The notes under the pieces are model-generated. The model worked only from the letters and a program-made list of their open reading frames with translations, ran no database searches and had not been told where the DNA came from. Both the position numbers and the translations under genes were made by a program. Shown piece after piece: positions 44,843-56,135 of a DNA stretch of 64,000 nucleotides. The DNA comes from Artemia franciscana (Eukaryota; Arthropoda; Branchiopoda; Anostraca; Artemiidae): NCBI RefSeq assembly GCF_032884065.1, contig NC_088883.1, forward strand, positions 27,479,355 to 27,543,354, given 5' to 3'. Within the stretch, counting starts at the first letter, position 1, and every line of letters begins with the position of its first letter.

Positions 44843-45325
44843 ATTATTAATAAAAGATATTTAGATGATATTTTGGTCTTAAATTGTAAGGATTTCATTG
44901 ATATTTCTAAAAATATATATCCATCAGAGCTTATTCTTGAGCCTAGTCATGGCGCTGGTCATGAAGATCATTTCTTAGATTTAAATATTAATATTTGTGA
45001 TAATAATAAATTGAGTTTTAAAATGTATAATAAAACGGATGATTTTGATTTTGAAGTGATTAGTTTCCCATTCCCTGAAAGTAATATACACTCTAATATC
45101 ACATATTCAGCGTTTTTCTCACAGTTACTTCGCTATACAAGGATTTGTAGTAATTATATTGATTTTAAAAATAGATGTAAAATCTTAAGCCAAAAATTGA
45201 TATCAAGAGGTTTTTCTGCAAATAAATTAACTTGGCATTTTAAAAAATTTAGTTTTCATTATAACGAACTTTTAAATAAATATCAAAAGAATTATCTAGA
45301 AATACTTAAAGAAATTTTCAACTAA
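44843..45325 (+). pseudogene. Reverse-transcriptase fragment with RYLDDIL box
   Basis: The open frame begins after a stop at 44840 and reads 'KRYLDDILVLNCKDFIDISK', giving the YxDD active-site motif. It continues with 'YPSELILEP', 'DHFLDLNINICDNNKLSFKM', 'YNKTDDFDFEVISFPFPESN', 'FFSQLLRYTRICSNYIDF' and 'LISRGFSANKL'. The block 'YNKxDDFDFxxxxFPF-SN' with 'SQLLRYxRxC' belongs to an invertebrate RT family I have seen but cannot place firmly; a Penelope-like lineage is possible. The N-terminal RT half is absent, just after the TA microsatellite. The frame ends at a stop in 45323-45325. Confidence 0.65.
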
Positions 45326-45775
45326 TTTCGGAGGTTCGAGAAATGTTGTCGCAGCGCCATTAATTTTGAATTGTGTTTCTAATTGAGCGGATTTTCTTAA
45401 AAATTAGCCACATGGTAAAGATGAATTCTATAATTGTTTAGTTCATTCAGGTTTTTTGCAATGTGTTAATATTTGTGATTTGGTAAAATTTATAATATTT
45501 AGTTTACCTATTGTTGCTAAAGGGTGGGATATAGTAACAGGATAAGCTTGTTTTGGTTTTACTTGGTTGTTTTACATTTGCTGTTTTTTTTTCTTTCATA
45601 GGCATGTATTTTGGGGGTGATACCTGACGCGGGGATGCCATGGATATTCTGTGGTAGCCACAACACTGTGCTGGGTAGAGAATTTAGAGTGGCGAAACCC
45701 TATATAGGCCAGTGTATTCTCCTGATGAGCCCTTATGTTGGGTGTTGCCTCTGAATTATTTGTCTATATTATTTT
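45326..45775 (+). other. Likely 3' flank of the RYLDDIL element
   Basis: No frame. Contains 'gatacctgacgcggggatgc' and 'tattctgtggtagccacaac'. Probably the tail of the same element; inference from adjacency only. Confidence 0.3.
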
Positions 45776-45973
45776 TTCTATTGTTTGGTAAATGACGACT
45801 TATACTTATTGACGACATGACTGCCTGTCCATGGATTATTCTTTATGGTTGATTGTGTGTGGCTATGCTGTTTGACCTATGTGATTGTATGGATGAGTAG
45901 GGTTGAGGCCTCATTCAAGTGCTGGTCTATATTAATGACTAATTTAGGAAAACAGTCTTCCTTTTCTCCTTCT

Positions 45974-46008
<35 letters not shown>

Positions 46009-46925
46009 GTGTGTTTGTGCTGTTGCATTGGTGTTTTCTCTTTTCATGATATATATATATATTCCCTCTATAAGTTACCCATTCTCTCTGGCTTGGGCCG
46101 TATCCAGGCATTAGATCCTCACAAGACGGCAACAATTTTGAATTTGGAGAGAATGATTAAAGGCAAATCGATGAGCATTTTACATTTTAGCATGCTAATT
46201 CCAGATTTTACCTGAAATACTAAATAAACCTTAAATGATTGAATATAAGAGTCATTCAATCTGATTTCAAAAGCTGATTTCATCATTATAATTTTTTTCT
46301 AAACTACATTTTAATTACTTTTCTAGAAGTAGAAAAAATTAATGAAAAAGAAATATTCAAATTCGTTAAACAACTTTGAAAAAATGTCACCTGAAAAATA
46401 GTACCCCCTCTTGTTCTGTAAACAAAATACCTTGATTTGAATTTTCAAGTTTTAATAAAACAAAATAAATGTAAATAGCCTTCTCTCCTTCGTGTTAGTT
46501 TTCCATGATCAAGTTATATAGTGTTGCGATAAAATTATTTTTTGAAGTACATTTTTTCAGTTTTACGTTTGCTCTTTACTTTCAGTTCAAAGAAATTGTT
46601 TTTTCAATAAAATTTTGATACATAAACGAGACCTCTTGCCTCCCACCCCCACTAATTCTAGCATACATCCTCGGGGTATTTTTATGTTTTTTCAAAGTTC
46701 CAATTTCGTTCTTTGCTTGAATGTTTCTAAAAAGTATTAAAGTAGAACCAAGAAGAAATTATCGATTAGAAACCGATCAAAATTTTATTGTGTTTTATTA
46801 TGTTCCTATAATTTTCGTAGTTCTTAAGATTTAAGCCTGAAATACGATTTTCCATCATTTTAGTTCTAATTATTCTATTGTGTGAAATATCACTCAATTA
46901 AATTAAATGAATCATTATATAGATA
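45776..46925. other. No gene seen
   Basis: Contains a poly-T run (about 45978-46006) and a short (at)n at about 46049. The ORFs crossing the poly-T are artefacts of the tract. Confidence 0.5.
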
Positions 46926-47376
46926 GATAATTTTTTATTTGCAAGAATTACATAAATAAATATGACAAACCAGTGCACATGCCTGGTGGCATACTGACAG
47001 CACTGACAATATTACAATGTTACTTACACTACAAAAATAAAAACTAGCACTGACTGTGTTACATACTTTAGCTCTGATACAATAAAAATAAATCCAGCCA
47101 AAGCAAATACAAGCCTACAGCATCAACATAAATATGCAAAAAAAAAAAAAATTCCCCACAATGGATTAAACGCAAATCACCTAATTATTTGTTATTTATT
47201 TAAATAGTTGAAAACCTGTCATAACTTACATATAAATCCGTCATACCTCTAATCTTCGCACCCAATAATTTTGACAAATTTCAACTAAAAAGAAGAAATA
47301 AAACAGGCCCAAGGACAGAGCCCTGAGGTACTCCGTAGTTAATCTGGAAAGTATCTGAACGAAGATCAAGGGATTT
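46926..47376 (-). mobile_element. CR1-like LINE scrap: RT box and 3' end
   Basis: 47376-47290 on the minus strand reads 'QINYGVPQGSVLGPVLFLLF', the RT block before YADD. 47160-46926 is an AT-rich tail ending in 'atgtaattcttgcaaataaa' (minus). Everything between is lost, so this is an internally deleted copy. Confidence 0.65.
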
Positions 47377-47554
47377 TATATGAACGTTAAGTATCTATCT
47401 TTTATATATGCACACTTCACGAGTGGTAGACACTGCGGATGCTAATGATACAATATTTATTGAAGGCACCTTTCATTCATACCTGTGGTAATGCTACTTT
47501 TTTAAATTTTCTTCATTTTTTTTTTGCTTTTAATGAAACTTTTCTTTACTATAG

Positions 47555-48393
47555 AAAAAATGCCTTCTACTATGTCCAGTTCTGATGGCGTAATTCAACC
47601 GAAATTCCTAGGCCCAAACCCAGCTGCTGTGGTTAAAACGCCAATTTCACAGTATCTGCCTACAAGTGGTTTTTCAGGTTCATTTGAACTGAAGTCTGAA
47701 GTAAAAAGCGTAGATAATCAGAAAACAGATCTGAATAGTCACATCTACAGTAAAAAGCACAGAAAATTGGGAATGCATAAAAAAATAGATAGAGCCAAAA
47801 AATATAAATGTGATGAATGTGAAAAATCTTTTACGCGGAAGGACAGCTTGAATAACCACCTACGAATACATACTGGTGAGAAACCGTTAAAGTGTGATAT
47901 ATGTCAGAAGAGGTTTTCTCGGTCGAGCAACTTGAATGCGCATCAAAGAATACATAATGGTGAGAAACCATATAAATGTGATGTATGTAAGAAATGCTTT
48001 TCTTATTTGAGCCACTTCAGTACCCATCAAAGAATACATACTGGTGAGAAACCATATAAATGCGATGTATGTCAGGAGACCTTTTCCCAATCGAGCACCT
48101 TGAATACGCATCAAAGAATAAATTCTGGTGAAAAACCATATAAATGTGATATATGTGAAAAATCTTTTTCTGATTTAAGCCACCTTTATAGGCATCAAAG
48201 AATACACACTGGTGAGAAACCGTTTAGATGTGATATATGTCAGAAGAGGTTTTCTCAATCGAGCAGCTTGAATGCGCATCAAAGAATACATTCTGGTGAA
48301 AAACCATATAAATGCAATGTATGTAAGAAATGCTTTTCTTCATTAAGCAACTTAAATAGGCATCGAAGAATTCATACCGGTGAGAAACTTTAA
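47555..48393 (+). CDS. C2H2 zinc-finger protein, seven fingers
   Basis: The protein from ATG 47560 has a finger-free start ('[20 protein letters not shown]'), then from about residue 82 seven Krüppel-type fingers of 28 residues: '[20 protein letters not shown]', then '[20 protein letters not shown]' and so on, with HTGEKP-type linkers (some HNGEKP, NSGEKP). One finger ends H-RIN, so its last His is replaced by Asn. Pairs of fingers are near repeats of each other. Such proteins bind DNA in the nucleus; the target is unknown. 'ttttctttactatag' just before 47555 is a good splice acceptor, so this is probably the last exon and an upstream exon may supply the true start. ATG 47533 would read through the acceptor. 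The frame ends at TAA 48391 because of a frameshift. Confidence 0.85.
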
Positions 48394-48580
48394 ATGCGAT
48401 ATATGTCTAAAGTATTTTTTTTTTCAATTAGACCATTTGAATGGGTACCAAGGGGTGTATATAGATAAAGAACCCTTTAAACTTGATGTATGTTTGAAGA
48501 ACTTTTCTCTTGAAGACAATTTGAACAGGAACCAAGTACTGCGTACAGGAACTGAAGCTGATTTTAACAACAATAGCTAG
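48380..48580 (+). pseudogene. Frameshifted, degenerate zinc fingers 8 and 9
   Basis: In the other frame, '[20 protein letters not shown]' and 'FKLDVCLKNFSLEDNLNRNQ' continue the 28-residue spacing. The first has its Cys pair but its histidines are lost; the second has lost its first Cys and both final His. A two-base loss at 'gagaaac|tttaaatgc' (about 48387) puts a stop in front of them. They look decayed after the truncation. Confidence 0.75.
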
Positions 48581-50185
48581 ATCCTCATTGATTTTTTTCT
48601 TTATTTTCGCAAGTAATTAAAAATAATTAACAAAGAATACAATTTCGCTGTTTAATAATTTTTTGTGTTTTTTTAGTTTCTTAAGTAATTTTATCATCCT
48701 ATTTTAAAAAGTAATGATACAAATTTGCCTATATAAAGACTAAAAGAAATTTATTTCAGGATGAATATGGTTTACTTTTCCTGAATAACAATATCCTTAT
48801 TAAATAAATATACAAAGTCAGAATTGTTTGTTTATAATGATTCTCTATTGTATTGCTTGATCAGGCTTACTATTTGAGTGTTCTTTTTTTATTTATTATT
48901 TTTTTTATAGTGCTTTATGAGTTTAGATAGCAGAAATTGATCCACAAAAACAGAAATAAAATCCCAGCCTCGACAATAAAAGAATAAAATAAACATTAAT
49001 TAGAATATATAACAATATACTTGATTCGGATAATTAACTTGGCTAATGAATTTCTGATCCAAGGTTTTGTCTATGTAAAAATATTTGAAAGCCACAAAAT
49101 TGTGTAAATTAACAAAATATTCGCATCAAAGCCGTTCCATAGCTGTAGTTAAAAATCAAATTTAAGTGCCTGAAATGGGAAACAATTTCGAAAGACTTTC
49201 ACTCTTAAAAACAGCAAAATTGGTTTTTTTTTTCCCTAAGTATATAAGACAAAATCTATAATTATGAAATCTATAAATTATAATTTATAAATCAAAGTGT
49301 ATAGGTTAGAGACCAGCATATTTCAGGAAATTTGGATTACAAAAATTCCCAGGGTTTTTCACTAGCTTTTGAAGTCTTCAAACTCTTCAAACAACTTTTC
49401 CTCTCATCATACCGTCGGATTTTTGCTCGTAGCATAATAGATTTCCTCGCATGCTAGCAATAGAGTCATCTTGAGATGCTTATTGCAAGGAAATTTAAAA
49501 AAAGAAGAAATTTTCACTAACTTGAATATATTCAAGATTTGTAATTTGTATTTTTTTTGTTTTACTTAATTGTTCTGTTAAAGTTCAGACCATTCCGCTT
49601 AGTAATTTCTATAATTTTCTTATTTGTTTGTGTTTTTTTCTTGTTTTTTGTAATAACATGTCATTGCTATTTTTAGAGATGAATAAATATACATATTTGC
49701 AAATATGTTCATTTAATAAGACTTCTTTATATGTCAATTTTTCGTAATACCCGTAATGGTTTTACTTTATGCAGCGAATGAAATACAAAGAAAATAAATC
49801 CGTTTTTTTTAAAGAGATTAAAAAAAACTTTTTTACTCAGAGTAGCTATGTCCCCTATCACTAACTTCTGACATAAGGCAAAAAGGTTTGATGAATTTAC
49901 CTACAAAACTGCAGATTCTGTTTTGGTTACGAATGACAGTACGTCACCCTGGCCCTAAAATTCCGGCCGAAAGTAGAGCCCATTGCTGACTGAGTTCAAC
50001 TGAAGTAGGTTCATGGAAGAAGGAAATAATTATTCTAATCCTATTCAACTGTCATATGCAATTTTTTATGGTCCACATCTCCCAATTCCCGGCAGCGAAT
50101 TCGTTCTTTTGGCCATGTATATATGGTAACTAAAAATCAACTTTTCCGTAAATAGAATTTTAAAAAGAAAGTTAGAATTAAAAAG
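48581..50185. other. No gene seen
   Basis: AT-rich 3' flank of the zinc-finger gene. A possible polyadenylation signal 'aataaa' lies at several places from about 48799. Nothing else recognised. Confidence 0.5.
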
Positions 50186-50771
50186 TACAGGGCGACCCAA
50201 AAAGATGCGTACCCATATTCTATTTGATAAAAAATCAATTTTTTTACGAATGTTTTTTCTGTTGCAGGACTTGAAAGGTGAACCTATGGATGATCTTTTG
50301 CAGCTATAGTTGCCCAAAAATGTCTTGGACGAATCAGCAGAAGATATTTTCCCTGGAGACCTTTTTTGCGACAATATCATACCAGCGTACATTCAATTTC
50401 GAAAACGTTTCCGTTGTCACAACTTTCAACCAAAATCAACGATTAATAGTTGGGTTACATAGTTCAGAGACCATGGGACTGTAGTGGATTTGTGTTCTAA
50501 AGCCACAGGAGGCACTTAATCCGGCAGGAAAAACGTTTTCGTTTTTCGAAACGTTTTCGAAATTGAATCTGTACATTCTGGCATGATTTTGTCGCAAAAT
50601 AGGTCTCCATGGAGAATATCTTCTGCTGATTTGTTGAAGACATTTTTTGGGGCGACCATAGGTTCATCCATAGGTTCGCCTTTCACGTCCTGCAACAGAA
50701 AAGACATTCGTTAAAAAATTGACTTTTTGTCATAAAAAATATGAGTACGCATCTTTTTGGGTCACCCTGTA
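50186..50771. mobile_element. Mariner-type foldback MITE with exon-like arms
   Basis: Ends 'tacagggcgacccaaaaaga' and, inverted, 'tctttttgggtcaccctgta', typical Tc1/mariner-class termini with TA. Arms of about 225 bp (50186-50412 and 50528-50771) pair with moderate divergence around about 115 bp. Each arm carries a polypyrimidine tract with 'tctgttgcag' and then a coding-looking segment (see 50516-50689). Confidence 0.8.
50516..50689 (-). pseudogene. Captured exon-like segment in the MITE (open copy)
   Basis: After 'cttttctgttgcag' the minus strand reads in phase 0 'DVKGEPMDEPMVAPKNVFNK', 'SAEDILHGDLFCDKIMPECT', 'DSISKTFRKTKTFFLPD' and a stop. The inverted copy on the plus strand from 50268 ('DLKGEPMDDLLQL', then stop) is degenerate. 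I do not recognise the protein. The splice-site-plus-frame layout suggests a host exon fragment picked up by the element before the inverted duplication. Confidence 0.45.
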
Positions 50772-50869
50772 CACAAAAAAAAAGAGCTAAGATAAGTCAG
50801 AAAAAATTAATCAGATGTCAAAAATTATGGAAATTCCCAAATTCAACGGGAATAAACTTAATTATACAG

Positions 50870-52292
50870 GGACAATTTAGTCTTATGGCTAAAACCCACA
50901 GAACACAATTTAGCCAAAACGAAACCAACTGAAAAGAAAGTTCTAAATCTGCAGAATACATGAAACAGTGGTAAGGTAAAAAAAGAGGGGGTTCACTTAT
51001 TTAAGGTGTTGTAGATGGGACAAAAGTTTTTCTATATCTTTCACAGGATATCTTTATTGGGTTAAGAATGGGAATATTTCTTAAAGCAGAACAAGAGAGG
51101 TGCGTTCGAAGAGACAGAAATTTAATAAGTAAAAATAATTTGTCCTGTGGCTATGGAGTGCATTGTTGGCGAGACACGGGGTAATTTGTATCTTCATTTC
51201 CTTGAGAGTGATCAGACTGTAACATCATCTGGTTGCTAGGGCGTCATGGCATGCGCAAAGCTCCCACTACTGAGGATACAACTGTCTGGGGGGAACTTGA
51301 CGGGGGTTGGGTGTACTTTACGTTGGATGAAGTTTTCACGGAGGAGTTTCCCGTCAGGGGAGGGGTGTATTTGGTGGAGGGTGATCCAGATTTACCTGCA
51401 TTTTTTGATAAACGAACGGAAATTAAATAAAAAAAAAACAAGTTTATTTAACTGAAAGTAAGGAGCAACATTAAAACTCAAAACGAACAGAAATTATTCT
51501 GTATACGAAGGGTTGCCCTCTCCTCAATACCTTGCACTTTACGCTGAAGTTTGATTGTTTGTCCCATTTTTTTAAGAACAGCAACTGAAACACAGAGGAT
51601 GTTTAATAAGAATAGGAAGCCTTTTTAAAAGTGCTATTAGCTTTAGCGTAAAGAGTAATGTATTGAGGAGGGGCAACCCTTCATATACAGAGTAATTTCT
51701 GTTCGATTTGAGTTTTAATGTTGCTCCTCACTTACAGTTGAAAAAACTTTTTTTTTAATTCAATCACAATAAATATCCAATGTAAATATTAATCTTTATC
51801 TACGTGATAAAGGAATGAATAAGCCACCTCTACAACTGAGAAGCTCAATATACAGTTTTATGATATTTTTAAATCGATTGGCTACCTCCGAATTTTCGAT
51901 TGACAGCAACCTGGTTCTCTTTGGGGCGAAATAACAGTTTTGTGCCTCAAATTAAACGCCACTTTCTCGTGCCACAACCTTTTTTTTAAATTGGGTCAAG
52001 TTTTTCAGGCTCGTAGCTTTCGATGAGCAACATTAAAATTGAGGAATTTCTTTATCTCAAGTCAGCATAAAAAGCTAATTCTTTTAATGTATTAATTGCA
52101 TAAAATTCATTTTTTTTTTTTGGTTACTTTTGGTCCGAGTAGATCCTTACTTTCAGTTCGTTAACAGGAACTGCTTGAAATCTTCAGAATCACAGAGACT
52201 GAGCTTGCATGACACCCATCTACCCGTAGAACTTTCTTTTCAGTTGGTTTCGTTTTGGCTAAATTGCGTTCTGTAGGTTTTAGCCAATAAAA
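50870..52292. repeat. Inverted repeat, 74-bp arms 1.3 kb apart
   Basis: 50870-50943 ('gacaatttagtcttatggct', 'ttagccaaaacgaaacc', 'gaaaagaaagttct') matches 52218-52292 on the opposite strand. They may bound a larger element containing the FB1 palindrome at 51428. The ORFs at 51233-51455 on both strands within it are unsupported. Confidence 0.65.
51428..51757. mobile_element. Foldback element FB1
   Basis: Arms 51428-51545 and 51640-51757 ('gtaaggagcaacattaaaac', 'cagaaattattctgtat') pair well, with the usual 'tttagcgtaaagag' centre. Confidence 0.8.
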
Positions 52293-52490
52293 CTAAATTG
52301 TCCTTATCTCGAGTCAGCATAAAAAACCCTTGGCATAAAAACATTAATTGTATATAATTCCTTTTTTTTGGTTACTTTTGGTCCGAGTAGATCCTTATTC
52401 TTAGATCGTTCACAGGAACTGCTTGAAATCTTCAGAATCACAAAGACTGAGCTTGCCTGACAACCATCTATCCATAAGTACATAGCAAGC
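52035..52490 (+). repeat. Tandem duplication of about 255 bp
   Basis: 'ggttacttttggtccgagta', 'gcttgaaatcttcagaatca' and 'gagcttgc-tgaca' occur twice, at about 52120-52230 and 52370-52480, with 'gtcagcataaaaa' before each. Confidence 0.8.
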
Positions 52491-53264
52491 CGATCAATGC
52501 AGTGGTCACCCAACTTCTACTCCCTTAGCATTTTCACCAGCTAATAGGAGATGCCAGAGAGGGGACTGAAACAAAGTATGAAGAGCCACCATGGATGGCT
52601 TTTTCCAGGTATGGATGGAATCCCGTGAACAATAAATACAAAATTAATTGACCCCCTCTTGCCAGTTCTGCTCACTTTGTTTATTTGCGGTTCTAGTTTC
52701 CTATAAAGTCAATTATAGTGCCGTTATTGAAGAGCTCTGACCATACATAATGATTATAGTCCTAATAATCTAGCGCAAGGCCTTATCTAGGGGGGAGGCG
52801 GAGTTGGGATCCTTCCCCTGAAATCATTGGCCGATTCGTAAAAACGTAACAAAATGCGTGTAAACAAAACTTTCACGAGTGTTTCATAAGAAAATTGTAA
52901 CCTCCCTCCCCCACCCAAAAAAATATTAGATACGCCATTGACTTAGTGCCAACAATTAATTAGTTTTTGGTAAAAGTTTTACATGTTAGAGTAGGATGCT
53001 GAAAATATTGTCAGTAAGATACAAGGAGGATGCTGAAAGGGGTACTCAGCTACATACCGTGTATCTATACTCTAGGCCTTTATTGGAAACCTTTTGCAGG
53101 GGAATAGGTAAGCTTTATATCGCTTTTCTAGACACTAAATAACAATATGATAGTATTGATAGGTCCCTTTTATTTTGTGACCTCATTAAAAAGGACAACC
53201 CAGATTTTTTTTTTCATTTTGTTAATTAAAATATTAAAAATGACTTTATTTTTTGCTATTATTT
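52491..53264. other. No gene; dispersed repeat copy near 52770-52935
   Basis: The C-rich dispersed repeat described at 1720-1930 recurs here. Nothing else recognised. Confidence 0.4.
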
Positions 53265-53385
53265 TTTTTCAAAAAATGGGCTTCTATGCCATTCAGAGAA
53301 CCGTAGAAGGATCCATTAGGGATGGGCGTCGTCACCAAAACTTTTTACTCTTTATATTAATGATATAGATGAGTTTCTTTGAAAG
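53265..53385 (+). mobile_element. LINE reverse-transcriptase scrap
   Basis: 'SPKLFTLYINDIDEFL' then a stop at 53380 is the RT block between the PQG and YADD boxes. Upstream 'EGSIRDGRR' is in another frame. Confidence 0.5.
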
Positions 53386-54714
53386 ATGGGCCTAGTTGTG
53401 TCACTAGCGAATACCCAGTTTTCTTATGAAAAGTTTGGTGAAAACCACGCGCGTAGCTACAGTATTTTTGTTGTTGCGGGGGGGGGGGGGGCAAGAGGGG
53501 TTACTATTGAAGTAGGTGCTATTCAAGCGTTAGTGAAGAAAAGTTACCATTTAACAAACACACTACTTGGCGAGTTTAAAAACAATACACAACACATCAT
53601 AAAAAATAAAATCACATTAAGCAGTCATAAATATATAGTGCCGGTATTTGACTTTTACTAAAAATGTCAGCAATGAGCTGCCGCAAACGACAGCTGTAAA
53701 AGTGAAACAGTAAAACTGTTGAAACAGTAACAGTAAAAACAAACAGTAACCACAGTAAAAGTGAAAGTGTAAACAAACTTTCGGGTGAGCGAAGGTAAAT
53801 GCCGTATACACTCGGCCTTTTTCAGCCATATTCACAACTATTGCTACAGTACATTCTCCCAACCCCCACGCCCAGCATAGGATGCTTAATCTAATAATTG
53901 AACCTAGCTCTATTCTAATAGCCCCGGGTAACCGCTATTAATTTGCTCGTAATTTTGAATGGATTTTGACTCTGTAAGTTTTTATTTGTTGCAGTAGACC
54001 TTTAATATACGTGATTTATTGAAATATTCTGTATAGTTGTTTATTAAATTGATTTGTTTGTAAGTTTACCCATTTATAGTAATAAATAGCATTGATATCA
54101 GCAGGCCACATAAAGCCAAACAAAGATGATAGGCAGTACAACAGCGCTGTCTAAATAAAGATACAGGGTAAGTTAAAGCATTGTCACAGATCGTGAAACA
54201 TTATTTTGTGATTATTTTCCACATTTAGTTAGCGACCTTATTTCAAATTTGATACAATTCGAAAAAGTTAAAGTTATGATTATTAACTTATCCATTCGAA
54301 AGTCAAAGCAAGGTCAATACTGTAAGAAGTCAACGGACGGCAGCTAAAATAGCAAATGGAAAAATCCATTCAATTTATAATTCATAACTTTTTTTTCATT
54401 AACCTGTAAGATTTTAATTGGATTTGGGGTTGGGTGACCTGCTTTTGTTTTGTTGCAAGTATTTATAATTTTCATTTTTAATAGATTCCCATTTATACAC
54501 CGAATATGGCAGAGGAAAGTTTCATTATATACAATTGCTTTAGTTTTATTCTAAAGTTATTACCGTCAGTGCAGGAGTTTTGTTTTATAATGTGAGTTTG
54601 TTTCTTATTTATTTTATTGTTTATATTTTTTTGTGGTGTTTTATTTGTTGTGGCATTTTATTTATGATGTCTTAAAAAAAAGTCTTAAATTGTCGGTTTT
54701 TTTTTTTTCTTTTT
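53386..54714. other. No gene seen; 'acagtaaa' rich tract
   Basis: 53693-53775 is built from degenerate 'aaacagtaa' words. The rest is AT-rich and unrecognised. Confidence 0.5.
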
Positions 54715-54905
54715 TTCCGCTGAGAAAGGCTCCCGGACGTGGGGCCGAAATATTTGGAGTATTTTTATTTTTTTTTTATTTTTTAGTTAAAGTGCAGTTT
54801 ATACATTTTATTTTTGTTCACTGCTTTATAGAAATTAAACCCGTTTTTTCTTCAATCAATTTTTCGCAAATGGAAAAGCAATGTGGTCTAAGAAATTATT
54901 AACAA
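54715..54905 (+). mobile_element. Penelope-like terminus, single copy
   Basis: 'cgctgagaaaggctcccgga', 'gtggggccgaaatattt', 'gttaaagtgcagttt', 'gaaattaaacccgttttttc' and 'ggaaaagcaatgtggtctaa' match one arm of 2062-2449. There is no inverted partner here. Confidence 0.65.
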
Positions 54906-55239
54906 GATAATCTAGTCTTGAACTTGTAGATTTTAGGAAGTAAAAGCACTTAAATATCAGGGAAAGAATTAATCTGAGCAAATACGGCGAAACACGAAAC
55001 ATAGAACATTTTTCAATTTTGCAAATCAATAGGCTTACATTTTTACTTGATGATAAGGTTTCAAAGACACTATAGTTGGAAAAATATTTATGTGTAATGG
55101 AACCCCTATTTTTGCCGTTTTCCTTGTGTTAAAAACGAACGTGAATTAATTTAAAAAAAATTGTCTGCTCAAAGTAAAGAGGAAATTTTAACACTTAAAA
55201 CGAACAAAACTTTTAAAGCTGCTTAATAAGATATAGTTT
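54906..55239. other. No gene seen
   Basis: AT-rich spacer. The phrase 'cacttaaaacgaac' near 55192 is FB1-like. Confidence 0.4.
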
Positions 55240-55480
55240 TTTTTCAAATTATTGGGGGGGGCAACTGCCCTCTTGCTCCCTCTCAACGACACCACTGGTG
55301 AAGACACAGCTTATGTGACCAGAACAACTGAGGAGTTCCAATCTCTCTTAAACGTAACTGAAGCTTACCTAGCATCGAAGAAGTTGAAGCTGAACCCATC
55401 TAAGACCGAGGTTGTAGAGAAACCAACGGTTTCGAGGTCCAAAGTAGGAAACCAAACGGACTATGAGATTATTTTTAACC
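55240..55480 (+). mobile_element. LINE reverse-transcriptase scrap, just after the active site
   Basis: 'DTAYVTRTTEEFQSLLNV' and 'TEAYLASKKLKLNPSKTEVV' match the helix-rich region that follows YADDT in LINE RTs ('GEDTAY' is where 'YADDTA' is expected). It is short, open and without neighbours of the same element. Confidence 0.6.
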
Positions 55481-56013
55481 TATAATAAAGTCAATGAAAA
55501 AATGGCCCCCATGTATAAATTATTTTTGATTCACCGCAACTGCAGATAGGAATAAAAAAGGGCATATTAAATTGATGACTTTACGAGGTAAGCCAGTTTC
55601 TTCTGTTCTAGTTCAACAAAAACTCATCATGGGACGTCAAAATATGAAGCTGCACAAAAACTTATGTGGCCCATAACGATTGCAAGACGTGGGGGACTAC
55701 TATGATGAAACAACCAGAATCCCTAAGTTTATGAATCTACTATTGTAAAACTATTATCGATTTTTTGGCAAAATTTTTATCTAGGGATAAATTGTAAGTC
55801 GATATCTTAATTATTGAGTAGATAGTTGGAAAACAATAGCTTTAAAAACGCTCCTGTCATTAGCTAATAAAATAATTAAATACGAACAGAAATTAACTAG
55901 AAAAACTCTTTTAAAAAAAACAATAATAGAACAAAAACCGTAATTGAGAAAAATATACACAATTATATTCCATCACTTCATATAACACAAACACAGTCAC
56001 GTAACTATTCAAT
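55481..56013. other. No gene seen; 3' flank of the minus-strand gene
   Basis: On the minus strand this is downstream of the stop at 56014. 'aataaa'-type signals (plus 'tttatt') occur, for example near 55870 and 55510. No other feature. Confidence 0.4.
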
Positions 56014-56135
56014 TTAAACACAGTTCTTGTAGTTCACAGGAGGTAGTAATAGACTCCTGACCTTGGTTAACAGTGTTTGAATTTCAGGGTCTTCTTTACC
56101 AACGGAAGAGGCCAATTGTAGAAATTGTGACGTCC
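56014..56135 (-). CDS. Terminal exon of a host gene (unknown helical protein)
   Basis: On the minus strand 'gcattattatttcag' precedes 56135. The exon starts with two bases of a split codon, then 39 codons and TAA at 56014-56016: 'TSQFLQLASSVGKEDPEIQT', then 'LLTKVRSLLLPPVNYKNCV'. The phase fits the donor at 58232 (one base left, joined codon GGG, Gly). It has the look of the end of an alpha-helical repeat protein. I do not recognise the gene. The intron to the next exon is about 2.1 kb and holds an RTE tail and a tandem repeat. Confidence 0.65.

Noticed and set aside
45845-46215. Three overlapping ORFs across the poly-T tract
   Set aside because: They are created by the homopolymer (poly-Phe or poly-Lys) and have no other support.
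51233-51455. Three overlapping ORFs of 65-69 codons
   Set aside because: They lie in foldback-associated repeat sequence, on both strands, without known motifs.
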